Assembly: GCA_958298945.1 (NCBI GenBank)
Contig: OY282605.1
Location: 40,030,811 to 40,094,810 of the forward strand
Source of the DNA: Atherix ibis
Taxonomy: Eukaryota; Arthropoda; Insecta; Diptera; Athericidae
Direction: 5' to 3'
DNA length: 64,000 bases
The notes beneath the pieces were generated by a model. That model was not told the DNA's origin, ran no database searches, and saw only the letters and a program-made list of their open reading frames with translations. Below, in pieces: positions 34,801-46,150 of the stretch. The position numbers and the translations under genes are program-made. Numbering within the stretch: the first letter of the stretch is position 1; each line of letters starts with the position of its first letter.

Positions 34801-37800
34801 AAGAGAAGACTTTTATTTTGAAGTAGTTATTTTAGGAAACTGTTTAAATACATTAAACATAATCAGATCATAGCCGAAATAGTCCAATTTTTAAAAAGAA
34901 AATTTTTATAATTTTTTTTTAAAATTATTTGAAAAAGAAAAGTTTTTTTTACAATTTAGAAAATTTTAAACCTATTTTCATAATTATTTACGATAGAATA
35001 ATTTACATTAGAAATAATGTACAAGTTCAAAATATGCAAAAGAAAAATTTCAAACTGCAATTAATTGCATGAAAAAGTGCATTTTTAATTCTATTTTGAA
35101 TTATCGCACTTACTTTCCTGTCGTTGAAGCTTTTATTTACATTTTAAGAATCAGGATACATTTTAAATCGCCCTTCGTCTCTTTGAATAATTAATTTAGT
35201 CGACTTAAGCAAATATCTCAACAGGGTAACAATCTAGAATTTCTATGTGGAACAGTATAAGTCACCAAAGGACTTCTGAAAGAGTATTTGTTATTTACTG
35301 TTGAATGTTTACCTTTTTATACTGAAGTGATTACATACAATTTTTTAAGGTATTCCAGTAAGAAAAAAGTATACTCACAATTACTATTTATATTTTATAT
35401 TACCTGTTGTTCTTTTAGTTTGACAGAAATATAAGTGAATTACAGCTTTTGCAAAATGTAAAAATCATAAATTATTAACAATCTTTGAATAATGCTGGAT
35501 TATTTTCGCCTTATTTTACTATATTTTTGAAGGAACAATTTAAGGATTTTTTCAGTGGGATGTAAGTATTTTTTTTTCTTATATTATAAAACAGTTTTTT
35601 GCTTTTATATGAAAGGAAAAATTACATGATATTAATTCAAGTACTAAAAATATTATTTATGCTTCTTAGAACTTAGGTTATTTTTAGGCACACAATTAAT
35701 TTTATACTTAATAAGATATGGAAATATTCGATTACTTTTTGATTACGCCAGCTGTCATATAACACAGGAAATCAATGAGAATTGTTTATTTTAATTAATA
35801 ATTTTTCAAATAAATATACATTAAATCCGAAATTATGATTTTTTTTTTCTTCTAATTGTGTAATAGTTTTTTGAATCTTTAATTTTTAATAACTAAGAAT
35901 TCTTGTGGATTAAATGTTGTGTCCTGGGAATTTTAAACAAGGAATCTATGCCTTGAACCAAAAAATAGTACAATTTTAGTCAAATTTGTTCAAAGTCTAT
36001 TACGTTACATGATATAGCAAATTGCTACCTTTTATTTACGTTTATCACTTTCAATAAAAGTACCTTTCAAGGATTTTATATAACCATAATAAGTCTGCTT
36101 CGTATGTTTGATGTATCAGTTTCTAAATTAAGATCCTGTTTTATTTTATAAGATGTAATAAAAGAATTCTTTTTGGTCAAACATATCAAATTACTTTTAT
36201 TTTGTATACTTAATTTACATTTGTTGTCTCTACTTTATTATTTTGTACACAAATTTTCCATTTATTAGCATATTATTTGAGCAATCAATTATTTCTCTAA
36301 TAAATTTGTACGTTTTCAATTAAATTATTCATTTTTTTGTTTAACAAAATACATTTATTTATTGGAGAATTGTTGCCAAAACTATCAAAAAAGTTATATT
36401 TTATATTACAGGGACAAAAAGACACGAAAATATACTAAAATATACTATTTAGATCAAGTAGAAAATTTAAAAGTTTTCATTAAGTTATTTTAAGTGAGAC
36501 TTTAGATAAAGAAAAACTAAAGTTCAGCGTAAGAACAGAAGTGTGACACCCAAAATTTTAAACGAGAGCCAGGTCGAGAGCCAGGTAATACTTATATATC
36601 AGTTTTTCAGACAGTAGGTATTTGTAATTATACTATTTTGGTGTTATTATGTCAATGTGATGATACTGTAATGGTATATATACCATAGTAAAAATACTAT
36701 CTGCTGCCGTTCAAATAAATGCAATTTTTTTTCAATAATTTTCACTTCCATTAATAAAAATTCTATTAAAACATGAAATAACAATCATTAAAATCACGTT
36801 TATTTAATAGAACTATAACAATTTAATTAAAAATATTCAATAAAATATGTAAAAATTCGTTAAAAAAATTGTACTATTAATTCAGAAAAGAGTATAAATT
36901 TTTATCATTCCAAAATTTTAGAATTTTTTCTTAGAACCTAAAATAATATTTCTATTAGGAAAACTTTAGTACAAAAAAATTTATATCAGAGTTAACTAAA
37001 TTAATTTAATTTGAAAATAAGTATCCTTCATTAATTATTAATAAATATAAAAGAAAATTAAATAAAGGAACTAAAATCCCTCTTATACAATTGTTGATCC
37101 TTTTTAGTTAAGCTTTGATGATGCAATCGAAATGTTGCAGTATAGACTAAATTTAACAGAAAGTAAAATAAAATAAATAAAACAAAAGACAAGAGATTCT
37201 TGAAAGAATATAAAGTGCACATGTCAGTATTATGAATCTGATTTGATGGAGTCGACATTTTCTCTATTCGCTGTTTTTATTAGTATCAATTAGTGATACG
37301 TTAATAATCGATTTCCATTAAGTTAATGAACCTTATCGATATCAATAAAAGTATATGAGAATAGCTGACATGAAACGGAATATTGTACGAGCATAACTGA
37401 ACCATTGATCCCTTTGAGACTTGCCAGTATTGTATGCCAGACCACCTATGGCACGTATTAGTACACATTACATATTTGTAGAATACTATAAATTCTCATA
37501 CCAGTAATATATACCAAAAAAAAGGAGAAAAAAACCACTTTATTTAAAAGGACTCTACTACTTATGCTCAGGTGGATAACGAAATTTTTGTCTTTCTATT
37601 TGCCTTTTTGTTCCTGTATGCTCTTCCATGAAATTGAATGTCTGCCCCTGTACGTTTGGTGATAGTTTCATTAAAACGAAATAAGACTTTTACGGAGTTC
37701 TATCAATTATTTTTGAAAGCTTCTATTTTTAATTAATTCTATGTACACACAAAAGTTTACTAATTATATTCTGTACTTAAGGCTTTTAGTATCTATTTTA

Positions 37801-38039
37801 GTAAGACTTTTCTGTTGCTTTTATAATTGATATCGTCTATTTCCTCCTATTTGATTTAATTGATAACTAGTAATGCATTTTATAGTTTGAAAAGTATAGC
37901 TATGTGATTTAACAGTTGTTAAAATATAATAAATTTATCATTAAAAGTCAATTTTATTTATTTTAAAATTCGCTATTTTATATTTTGAATTTATAAATAA
38001 TAAAGATATGCGCTAAAATTATAAAAGCTTTCTATAAAA
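34801..38039. other. AT-rich intergenic DNA, nothing recognised
   Basis: Over 3 kb of A/T-rich sequence with no supportable coding frame. The only noted feature is the inverted-repeat arm at 36555-36583. A 66-codon minus-strand frame at 37058-37258 is low complexity. Confidence 0.5.
36555..36583. repeat. Right arm of a perfect 29-bp inverted repeat
   Basis: Begins attttaaacgagagccaggt and ends cgagagcca, the exact inverse complement of 26146-26174. Immediately inside, gtgtgacacccaa mirrors the inner flank of the left arm (gtttgtgtcac). Confidence 0.8.
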
Positions 38040-38900
38040 GCTGTGATTATGACGTATCAATGTTTTGCGCTTTAAGAGGAGATTATGGAACTTTCCATAA
38101 TCAGCTGTGGCTCATGTGTCGTAATATGCAAAATTGACATAAATTAGGTTCAAAGAACCACAAGTTTCTATGTGGCTCATTTCTCATAATAACCAAAATT
38201 TCCATAATGAGGCTCTAAAATCCACAAATTTCTATGTGGCTTTAAAAGGAGATAATGGTACTCACCATAAACTCCAGTGACTCATTTCTCATAATAACCC
38301 AAATTTTCAGAAATGAGGCTCTAAAAAACACAAGTTTCTATATGGCTCAATGTGCCTTATTTCTCATAATAACCAAAATTGCTATAAACGAGGCTCTAAA
38401 ATCCACAAGTTTCTATGTGGCTTTAAGAGGAGATTATGGAACTCACCATAATCTCCTCTGGCTCATTTCTCATACAAAGCAAAATTTCCAAAAATGGGGC
38501 TCTAAAAACCACAAGTCACTATATTCCTTAATGTGGCTCATTTCTCATAATAACCAAAATTGCTATAAATGAGGCTCTAAAAGTCGCAAGTTTCTATTTA
38601 GCTCAATTTCCAAAATTCTCATAAATGAGGAACCAAAATTCCCATAAATGAGGCTCTAAAATTCACAAGTTTCTATGTGTCTTTAAGAGGAGATTATATA
38701 ACTCTCTATAATTTCCTGTGGTTCATTTCACATAATAAACACTATTTCCATAAATGAGGCTCTAAAAACCACAAGTCACCATGTGGTTTAGTGTAACTAA
38801 TATCTCATAATAACCAAAATTATCATAATAACCAAAAAACCACAAGTTACCATGAAGAAGCCATTGTATCTGCGAAAAGGGACTTTCTGGTATGTATTTG
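38040..38900. repeat. Tandem array with hairpin-forming units, about 75-110 bp
   Basis: gaggctctaaaa recurs near 38212, 38306, 38391, 38497, 38571, 38648 and 38756, alternating with ccacaagtttctatgtggct and ctcataataaccaaaattt. The right edge (38850-38900) runs into gaagccattgtatctgcgaa, a word of the 1-1140 family, so the two arrays are related. A plus-strand frame at 38255-38572 is repeat-encoded, not a gene. Confidence 0.75.
38426..38459. repeat. Perfect 14-bp inverted repeat (hairpin) in the array
   Basis: agaggagattatgg, a 6-nt spacer, then ccataatctcctct. Imperfect versions occur in neighbouring units near 38075 and 38240, so the hairpin is a feature of the unit. Confidence 0.8.
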
Positions 38901-39099
38901 CGTCTGAAGCTATAGAATATTTTCCTTCCGTGTGGCCATATATGAAATATTAAAATCTTCTATTAGTATCAGGTGTATTCAGTAAGAATTGTAATTTGTT
39001 GATAATTAGAAATTATACAATTTTTCTTATCAAAAAAAAATTGCAAGAAAATCATCTTCTCAGATGAGGAGCATTTTCAGAAACCTTTACAATACAAAA

Positions 39100-39580
39100 A
39101 AAGTGACCGTTTATCAGTCCTTATTTTCTTAGGCGGTATAGATCGATGATAATGAACTTTTTGTGGCCTGAATTGTGGGATATTCATTTAATGAATATGT
39201 GCTTTCAACAAGAAGACGGTACGGCCCATATCTCATACGAATTATTATATCTCATACGAATTATTTTGCCCATATCTCATACGAATTATTTTGTCGTATT
39301 CTAAAAATTTGGCAAGTCTATAATTTCAAAAAATACAGACTTACAATGGCCTCAAAAAGTTGTGATTTAACACCTTCGGATTTCTTTTTACAGGGTTAAT
39401 TGCAGTTTTTGGTCCATTGATGCTTTAAAATTGAATATTGAACATGAAATATTTAAAATAGGGCCAAATTTATTGCATAAAATAGCCGAAAATAGGAACC
39501 ATTATAAATGGTTCTGTGAACGGAGGAGAAGTGGCCATTTAAATGATGTTATAATCATATTAATGTTATTGCGAAATCAT
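39100..39580 (+). pseudogene. DD41D (rosa-like) transposase relic
   Basis: Plus strand across several frames: RYRSMIMNFLWPELWD, MNMCFQQEDGTAH (normally NMWFQQDGATCH), SKSCDLTPSDFFLQG (normally PRSCDLTPLDYFLWG), then LHKIAENRNHYKWFCERRRS and GHLNDVIII. This is the C-terminal half of a DD41D transposase. Between the second and third catalytic blocks a 24-bp phrase (catatctcatacgaattatt) has been triplicated (39224-39296). Frameshifts and stops are present, and no terminal repeats were found. Confidence 0.75.
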
Positions 39581-39632
39581 ATATTATTAAAGAAGCAGAG
39601 TTTGTTACTGTCAATTTTGATATATAACCTCT

Positions 39633-39710
39633 AAGATCGTTCGATTTGACGCCGTTGGACTTTTTTTTTTGTAGGGCTACGCGAAAAATTTTATTTAATT
39701 GAATGTTATT
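39633..39710 (+). pseudogene. Second DD41D transposase scrap
   Basis: Encodes PLRSFDLTPLDFFFVGLREK, matching the third catalytic block of DD41D transposases (RSCDLTPLDYFLWGYVK). Because this block already occurs at about 39360, it comes from a different insertion or a duplicated piece. Only about 25 codons survive. Confidence 0.55.
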
Positions 39711-42700
39711 TTAATACATGTATAATGGTAAGTCTTAAAAAATATAGTAAAGTAAAATTTAAATATATTATTTATGTAAATTGGATAGCTCTATTTTAGA
39801 TATCATTGCGTTCAAAACTCTCCATTTCACCACATATGTTACTCGAAATGACCATATAAGAAAATTAGAAATTTCCTCTTATAAAAAAGGAAGACCCCAT
39901 CAAATCCACTTTGATGACACAGAACCTACGAGAAAATCGGAAATATTCATTTTGATTAAAGATTCTAATAAATAATCAATCAATTCAATGCACATTTGAT
40001 AAACGTTTCGATGTGATGAGAAACAAAATTTAATGACAACAACCCTAGCTGGATACGTGATTGCTTGAAACCACTGTCAATAACCGCATAAATGATCCAC
40101 AAAGAAATTTTCAATAAATTCAAAATTGATATGCTATTCTGTGTGCTATGTTGTGATTATGATCGACATAATAAAGAAAACTCAATGGTCTGATATGACA
40201 ATATGTCTCGCTCCTAGCTCCAATGGAACAAAATGTTCAGTTATGCTCAATAAACATGTTCAGCATATTTGTGCACTATACGGCTATGTATTCATGCTCG
40301 TACCCGAAGGGTGATTTTTGTTTGTTTGTTATTTCTTTTCTATTTTATTTTATGAGAACTTTTCATATCTGTCATTCTCGGTTCTGCGAAACTTTTGTGG
40401 TATTCCGAAGGCGAAACAATGTCAACTCATCATATGACCCACCCACCCCACAAAAGCCTAGCTCCTGCTAGGTTGAACCCTCAACTGACTGTTGCATTCA
40501 AGCTTCAATGCTTTCATGACCGCTTTTTACTCTCATTCGATTCTTTAGCAAAGTATCGATTTTTCTAGAATACAACACATAAACGAGAACATTTTTTTTT
40601 ACAGCCGCCGCGTATAGATTATGGGCGCCAGGTAGAAGTATAAATATATTCGTAATGTGTGTGAAAAGGTTCCCTGTTATCGGAAAAAGGCGAGCGAGCG
40701 AGCATCAATCTTTGTCTATACATCATCATATAATATGTACTCGTAGGGATATTAGACAGTCATCATTTTTCAACCTTCCTACTAGCCTAGGGGATACGCC
40801 TCTATCCATCTACTTTCTCTATACCCACTCCACTCTTTAATCAACTATATCCCAGAAGCAACAAGAGCTTAACTTTGCGTTTTGCGGAGATATTCGTACT
40901 CATGAATGGGCTTCATTGAAAATACGAGGGCCCATTTGGGTTTGTTGGCAAATGCTCTGCTTATGTGTACATTATGTTATGTACGTCATGAAAAATTTAT
41001 CGCATCCATGTGAAAATATGTAAGTCAACTTAGTCAAATGTGGAGCTTAGCAATTTCATATTAAAATAAACTGTTAAGTAGGTCGCCCGAAAATCCATGG
41101 AAACGATTCTGTGAGCATAGAAATGTGTGATATCAGTAAACTGAACATCCTGAAGGAGACGTTGCGTTATTATCTGTAACCATCCTGAGAGGTGAAGCAC
41201 AATCATTTGCCATTCAGATCTTGTAACATATTTTTCACATTATTTTTTTTTTCAAATTGAGAATCCTTAAGAATGGAGAAAAGTAATTTTTACAAACTAT
41301 TTACACCACTGAATATGCTTGAGGCCCTCTAAACATATTTGTACGCATTTTCGTTATCGCAGTTTGCTTTATGATATTTTGTTATGTTGTAGAAATCGTG
41401 CAAAAAAAACCAATCAAACTAAGCAGCATATTTATTTCAGTTCTTAATCTTAGTTGGACTGAATGAGAAACTGTTTTCCAAGTTTGACTACGAAATCCCT
41501 TTAAGTTATAAGGGAGTTAAAAGCATTCGACTACGAGTATCGCATCAAATTGCACTACAACTTTTTTACATTTAACAGCTTCAGACGATACATTAGAGTC
41601 AATAGTTTTCTCAGAAATACGAGCATTTGTACAAAAACTAAAGCGATAAGCTTCGAAAGAGTGTAGAAGGATTTTACAAATAAATATCCGTTAAGTACCG
41701 CTCTATAATATTCATGTACGAACATTTACCACTAACACAATATAGAAAAGTGCGGATCGTCCTTGAAAAGTTTTGTGAAAGTTTTCACGTTACGTACAAT
41801 TTAGAGGATCAAATAAAGGATTTATATATTACCCAGTATTTTTACGTTTGAAAATTTCTACCCAAAAAAAAATATGCGAAAAGAAAATCCATTCTGAAAA
41901 GTGTTGAGGAACATTTCCATACTTGTGCACTTGTATTTGTACAAACAGTTTTCAATAAATCTACAACAAAATATATCACGTAAAATCCTGTCAAGGTACG
42001 AGAGTATAAATTGCCGAATCATATGTGCTACAGTCATGGATATTCAGGACTAATGCAATTTTAATATGAGTCCTTGGCGAACACAATAGAAATGGCGCAA
42101 CGATGGTGAATGCATCTCAAGGTCGAAAGAATACAATTTTCTGATGAATTAAATATTTTTGATACAATTTTTCTTCAACTAAAAGCAAAAATAAAACTTT
42201 TTTCCATACATTTGCAGACGGTGTCAGAGTTGAAGTATGTAACTTGATCCTCTAAAATATTCATGGATTTTTGTTAGAGATATTTCTCAATTTAGAAATT
42301 GGCAGGGACTATTCTCCTCAATAAGAAAATCGTTTTTCTCAAAAATTATGTGTAGTCTACCGAAGATGATTTAAGGCATTTCTTATTTTATTCCACATTT
42401 ACAAAAAATGCAAAATAATTTACAATGTCATAAAGTAGTGATGAAATGGTAGTAAAAGCCCATCGGTGATTTTCCATATAACGAGAGTTATAAGATTCTA
42501 ATAAATTTCGAGATCTCCGATGTTTCTTAAATACTTGATGAGTATTTTTATTTTATGAGTATTTATTTTGTAAGTTCTCTTACGAGTATATTATGATAAA
42601 ATTTTTCGTAACGATAGGAATTAGAATGTTCTTTTGAACCGTCAAGTTTAATTCTGTAAGTCCAAAATGGTTTTACTATTTCGAATGGTTTTCTGGTAGT

Positions 42701-43389
42701 CTAAGTACGATTAGATTATAGGGTTTTATAAGTCTAGTATGTAGGGTCTAGTTCAACCTTTTATATAGCTTGAGCCCCAAGTAACTTTAATAATCATATT
42801 GTCATTAATATTAGCCTAAAGAGAAAATTGGCTTTCAGCAAATTGTAAAAGTAATGAGAACACTCTTCTGCTTATAGATCTTCTGTCGTTATTTTGAAAA
42901 GCAAGCTTACAGATGGTGGGTATAGGTTAGCCAAATTGGTGTATTTCTTGAATAGGTGAGCATGACAATATTAGAATCAGATGAGTATAAAGAAGACTTT
43001 GAAAATTATTAAATGGAATAATAGACAATTGAACAACGAACCAAAATGTTTAAATTTTATTTTGAAAATCTACGGTCCATTATTTGGACTTAGCGTGTAT
43101 ATTGTCGATATTTTGATATGAAAATTAGATCGTCAGACCCATTAATAAACCGCCATTTTTGATTTATTGTACAATATATAAGAATGAAAATTGTCATTTT
43201 TAAATAATTTTCAAAAAAATTTCTAGAAGGCTAATCAGTCTATCGAAAGATAGAAAATTTACTAGATTTTTTGGTTTAATTAAAATTTAAATAACTGAAA
43301 ATTTAAAGAGAAAAGAAATAAAAATTGTGCGCAATCCTCTTCGCAGCAAAAAGAAGTTGTGCCGGATTTTTTTAAGATAATATTTAACA
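39711..43389. other. Intergenic DNA, nothing recognised
   Basis: Mixed AT-rich DNA with GC-richer patches (about 40190-40500 and 40590-40820). Frames at 39781-39975, 40126-40471 and 40655-40840 show no domain and no splice context that I can defend. A short C-rich motif (gacccacccaccccacaaaa) lies near 40436. Confidence 0.4.
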
Positions 43390-44468
43390 GACAATGGCCG
43401 GTGAGTAGGTCAGTGGGCATTAGGTCTGGCTTGTTAAGTTTAAGGACCTCTGTAGCCTTTTTTTAGAAAGGGCGATACAATTTTTAGCATGATTCATGCC
43501 CCGGAAATTTATTTAGTGTGAGCTTTCAAATACGTGTTTCCGGGACGCTGTGAAGGACCCCAGGTGGACCTTGGAAAAGCCACAAAAGGGTTCTGATCTA
43601 ATGAATGGAGTATTTGCTCCCCTTTTGGTAAGTTTGTCTGCCTGCCGACCACAACAAAGTTACTTTGCTGTATCTGGCAAGTTTATTTAGGACCATGACG
43701 CTATCCTAAACTAGCTTGGAATGCACAACAGACAAGACAAGAGCTTTCAATTCAGCTTGATGTCTATCTTTACCTTAAATAGCTTCCTTCTGATAGCCTC
43801 TCTAGCACAAAGCTCTATGGCATATACTTCTGCCTGAAAAAAGGATGGGAATTTAGCAAGGCACTTAGATAGATGGTAATATAGTCCGACTACATCTATC
43901 CCAGTAGCTTCGTTTTAAAACTATTTGTGTGATAGACGATCGCCCGCCTCCTTCCAAGTTAAATGCTCCTTCAGCACTACTTTGAATAACTGGTTTAAGT
44001 TAGATTTCCTCGGCATTACGTCCGAGAGTTAGTTGGCTTACTGTAATTATTTTAAGTACGATTTAACCTAAAGAAGTGCAAACAGGTCTCCTAGTTTAAA
44101 GATTTTGGAATGTCCTAATCTAGCGGTCCCTTTATCCGCTTTTTAATAAGCAAATACCAAGGTAGCAGGTCTAAAAGATCTTTAAGAGCTGACGTGGAGC
44201 AATTACTTAGGGAGCGTGTAATACCCAAGCATGCCAAGCTTTGAACTTTACGAAGGGTCGCTTGAGCAGTACGTTGTTCAGCCTTAGGCCATCAAATGAG
44301 AGCCGCGTAGGTAATGATGGGTATAACTATTGCCAAATATGACCACCGTATCATTTTTGATTACAGACCCCAGGTTTTACCGAAGAGCCTATGACTAGCT
44401 CAGATGGCTCTAGTTGCTCTATCAGTCACACTACTAAGGTGTGTGTTCTAAATTAATTTTTGATTCCG

Positions 44469-44584
44469 AACCCTCAAAAAACGATCTCAGTAGAGAACTC
44501 AAGTTCAGTTTCATTCATATTTACCTTGTTCACGTTTAATTAATGCTCTCTAGTGAATGTAACTAAGATCGTTTTTTGAGGGTT
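44469..44584. mobile_element. 116-bp MITE-like element
   Basis: Perfect 19-bp terminal inverted repeats, aaccctcaaaaaacgatct at 44469-44487 and agatcgttttttgagggtt at 44566-44584. They extend by four more bases (cagt/acta) with one mismatch. It interrupts the I-like copy 2. No coding capacity. I could not define a target duplication, so the superfamily is open. Confidence 0.7.
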
Positions 44585-44793
44585 TGTATTGAAATGCTTG
44601 TCCTCTACGGACTAAGTTTGCAGTAGGTTCAGCGCGCTCTGCATTCGGCCCAAAATTCATTCGTAATATTCTACTGATCATCACGACCAGGCCATCAGAA
44701 CAACCTTGAAGTTCAAAGCCAGCTGCAGATAATTTAAGGATAAGGTCATAAATGACAAGTTACGATAGTAGGGGTGAAAGTATCTCTCCTTGT

Positions 44794-45879
44794 TTTTTTT
44801 TTCTGTTTAGATTAATGAGGTACAAGGGGAAACCTTCAAAAGGTACTCACCTGGAAGTTTTCCCTGCCAGGTGAGTTATGCGGGATTTTTACCTCGCTAA
44901 AACCTAACCTGCACCTCTGATCTTGCTCCCGGAACGATGGTTCTCCGGCGGCACTCTTTGTAAATACTACTTCGCCGGGGCGTTCTTGTTTGATGCTACT
45001 GCTGTCCCGATGTTATGACGCCTCGCGGCCTATTCTTCGTACGTTGTGTGGAGATCCTTGATAATGGATTCCGCGTACTCTGCAATTCTGTTCCAAGCCG
45101 ATTGGCTCTTCAGAATGCACTCCACTATTTTTTCTGGACTGATGGAATGCTCCAGATTTCTCTCCAGCTCCACCCGCGTCTCCTCATAGATGGAGCACTG
45201 GAAAAACACGTGTTCTGCGTCTTCGATCACATCGCGGCAATGATGACAGTTTGGGGAGTCAGTTCTCTTGAATCTGTGCAAGTATGCCCGAAAGCATCCA
45301 TGCCCAGTCAAAAGTTGGGTGATGTAATACCCGCCTTCCCCGTGCAGGCGAGTGACCCATTTGGTAACATGTGGGATCAGCCGATGAGTCCACCGACCCT
45401 TCGTCGAGTTGTCCCATCTCTCTTGCTGACGCTGGAGATGTGCTCCTTATAGTTGAGTCTGGCATCCAAGACCACTCCTAGATACCGGATGTAGGGTAGC
45501 GACCGGATGTCGTGATCGTCTACTCTTATGGTGATGGTCTCCATTTTCTTCCGGCTACTCACAAGGAGTGCCTCGGTCTTATGTTCCGCCAAAGACAGGT
45601 CTGCCCATGTCATCCACATCTTATGCTCCGGATGGTGGTGGAGAATGCGGCTTCCAGTTCCTCTAGGTGTTTGGCTACCAGGACAACCGCTACGTCGTTC
45701 GCGAAAGCCACGAGTGTTGTGTTCGTCGGTAATTGCAGATGGAGTAGGCCGTCGTACATGACGTTCCACAAGAGTGGCCCCAGGACAGAGCCCTGAGGTA
45801 CCCCTCCCGTGACCCCATACTCTGCTGGTCCATCCTCGGTCTCGTATTGCAGTAGTCGATCACTGAAGTATGATCTATG
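44794..45879 (-). mobile_element. R1-like non-LTR retrotransposon, 5'-truncated, copy 2, nested
   Basis: A 15-bp target duplication agtatctctccttgt lies at 44779-44793 and 45880-45894, within the RT of I-like copy 2. The 3' end has a poly-A tail (poly-T at 44793-44803 on the plus strand). Minus-strand coding: GVTGGVPQGSVLGPLLWNVM near 45800; FANDVAVVLVAKHLEELEAA near 45700, with the RT active site AND instead of ADD; AEHKTEALLVSSRKKMETIT near 45570; and the CCHC-like knuckle near 45220. A deletion of about 330 bp relative to copy 1 is joined at about 45425-45437. It begins further upstream than copy 1. Confidence 0.87.
45030..45879 (-). pseudogene. R1-like ORF2 (RT to CCHC knuckle), disrupted
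   Basis: The RT palm (GGVPQGSVLGPLLWN, then FAND) and C-terminal domain are split over three frames: 45610-45879, 45377-45600 and 45030-45311. The catalytic Asp to Asn change (FADD to FAND) alone would abolish RT activity. The deletion at about 45430 fuses the sequence after EHISSVS to DGTTRRRVGGLIG out of frame. The C-terminal 93 codons ending IKDLHTTYEE remain open. Confidence 0.75.
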
Positions 45880-46150
45880 AGTATCTCTCCTTGTGGACAA
45901 CCCTTAATGTCTCTAACAGTCACTGAAACATGCCCCAGTTTAGCTGTGATATTGCAGCTAAAAAGCATGGCCCTACTTCCAGCTAATCGTGGGGACTTAA
46001 ACTATCTTGCCTATATCCGGTCTCTCTATAGACTTATAGAAGAGGGTATACGTATCAAATGCCCCTTCTACGTCTAGAAACACTCACAGAGCTATGTCTT
46101 CAGGAAGCAACGTTTCAATAGATTCTAATTTGCAATAGATTTGCGCGTTT

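Larger units (their letters stand above)
43390..46150 (-). mobile_element. I-like non-LTR retrotransposon, copy 2 (doubly interrupted)
   Basis: Minus strand from the right: FLDVEGAFDT near 46060 (RT catalytic block A), ITAKLGHVSVTVRDIKGCPQ near 45920, then the R1-like insertion, then LILKLSAAGFELQGCSDGLV near 44690. The YADD active site reads CSDG, so it is inactive. Further on, RATRAIWASHRLFGKTWGLQ and IVIPIITYAALIWWPKAEQR (about 44300) are the RT end, with the RNase H part to 43390. A small inverted-repeat element (44469-44584) interrupts it again. The 5' part, including any endonuclease, is missing beyond about 46150. Confidence 0.8.

Noticed and set aside
38255..38572. Plus-strand frame of 105 codons with repeated SLIITKI-like phrases
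   Set aside because: Encoded by the tandem repeat itself; the phrases follow the DNA repeat and no start or splice context supports a gene.
40126..40471. Two overlapping plus-strand frames in a GC-richer stretch
   Set aside because: No domain, biased composition and no splice or promoter evidence.
45015..45452. Plus-strand frame of 145 codons, also seen at 18776-19120
   Set aside because: Antisense shadow of the R1-like C-terminal domain; similar only because the two retroelement copies are similar.
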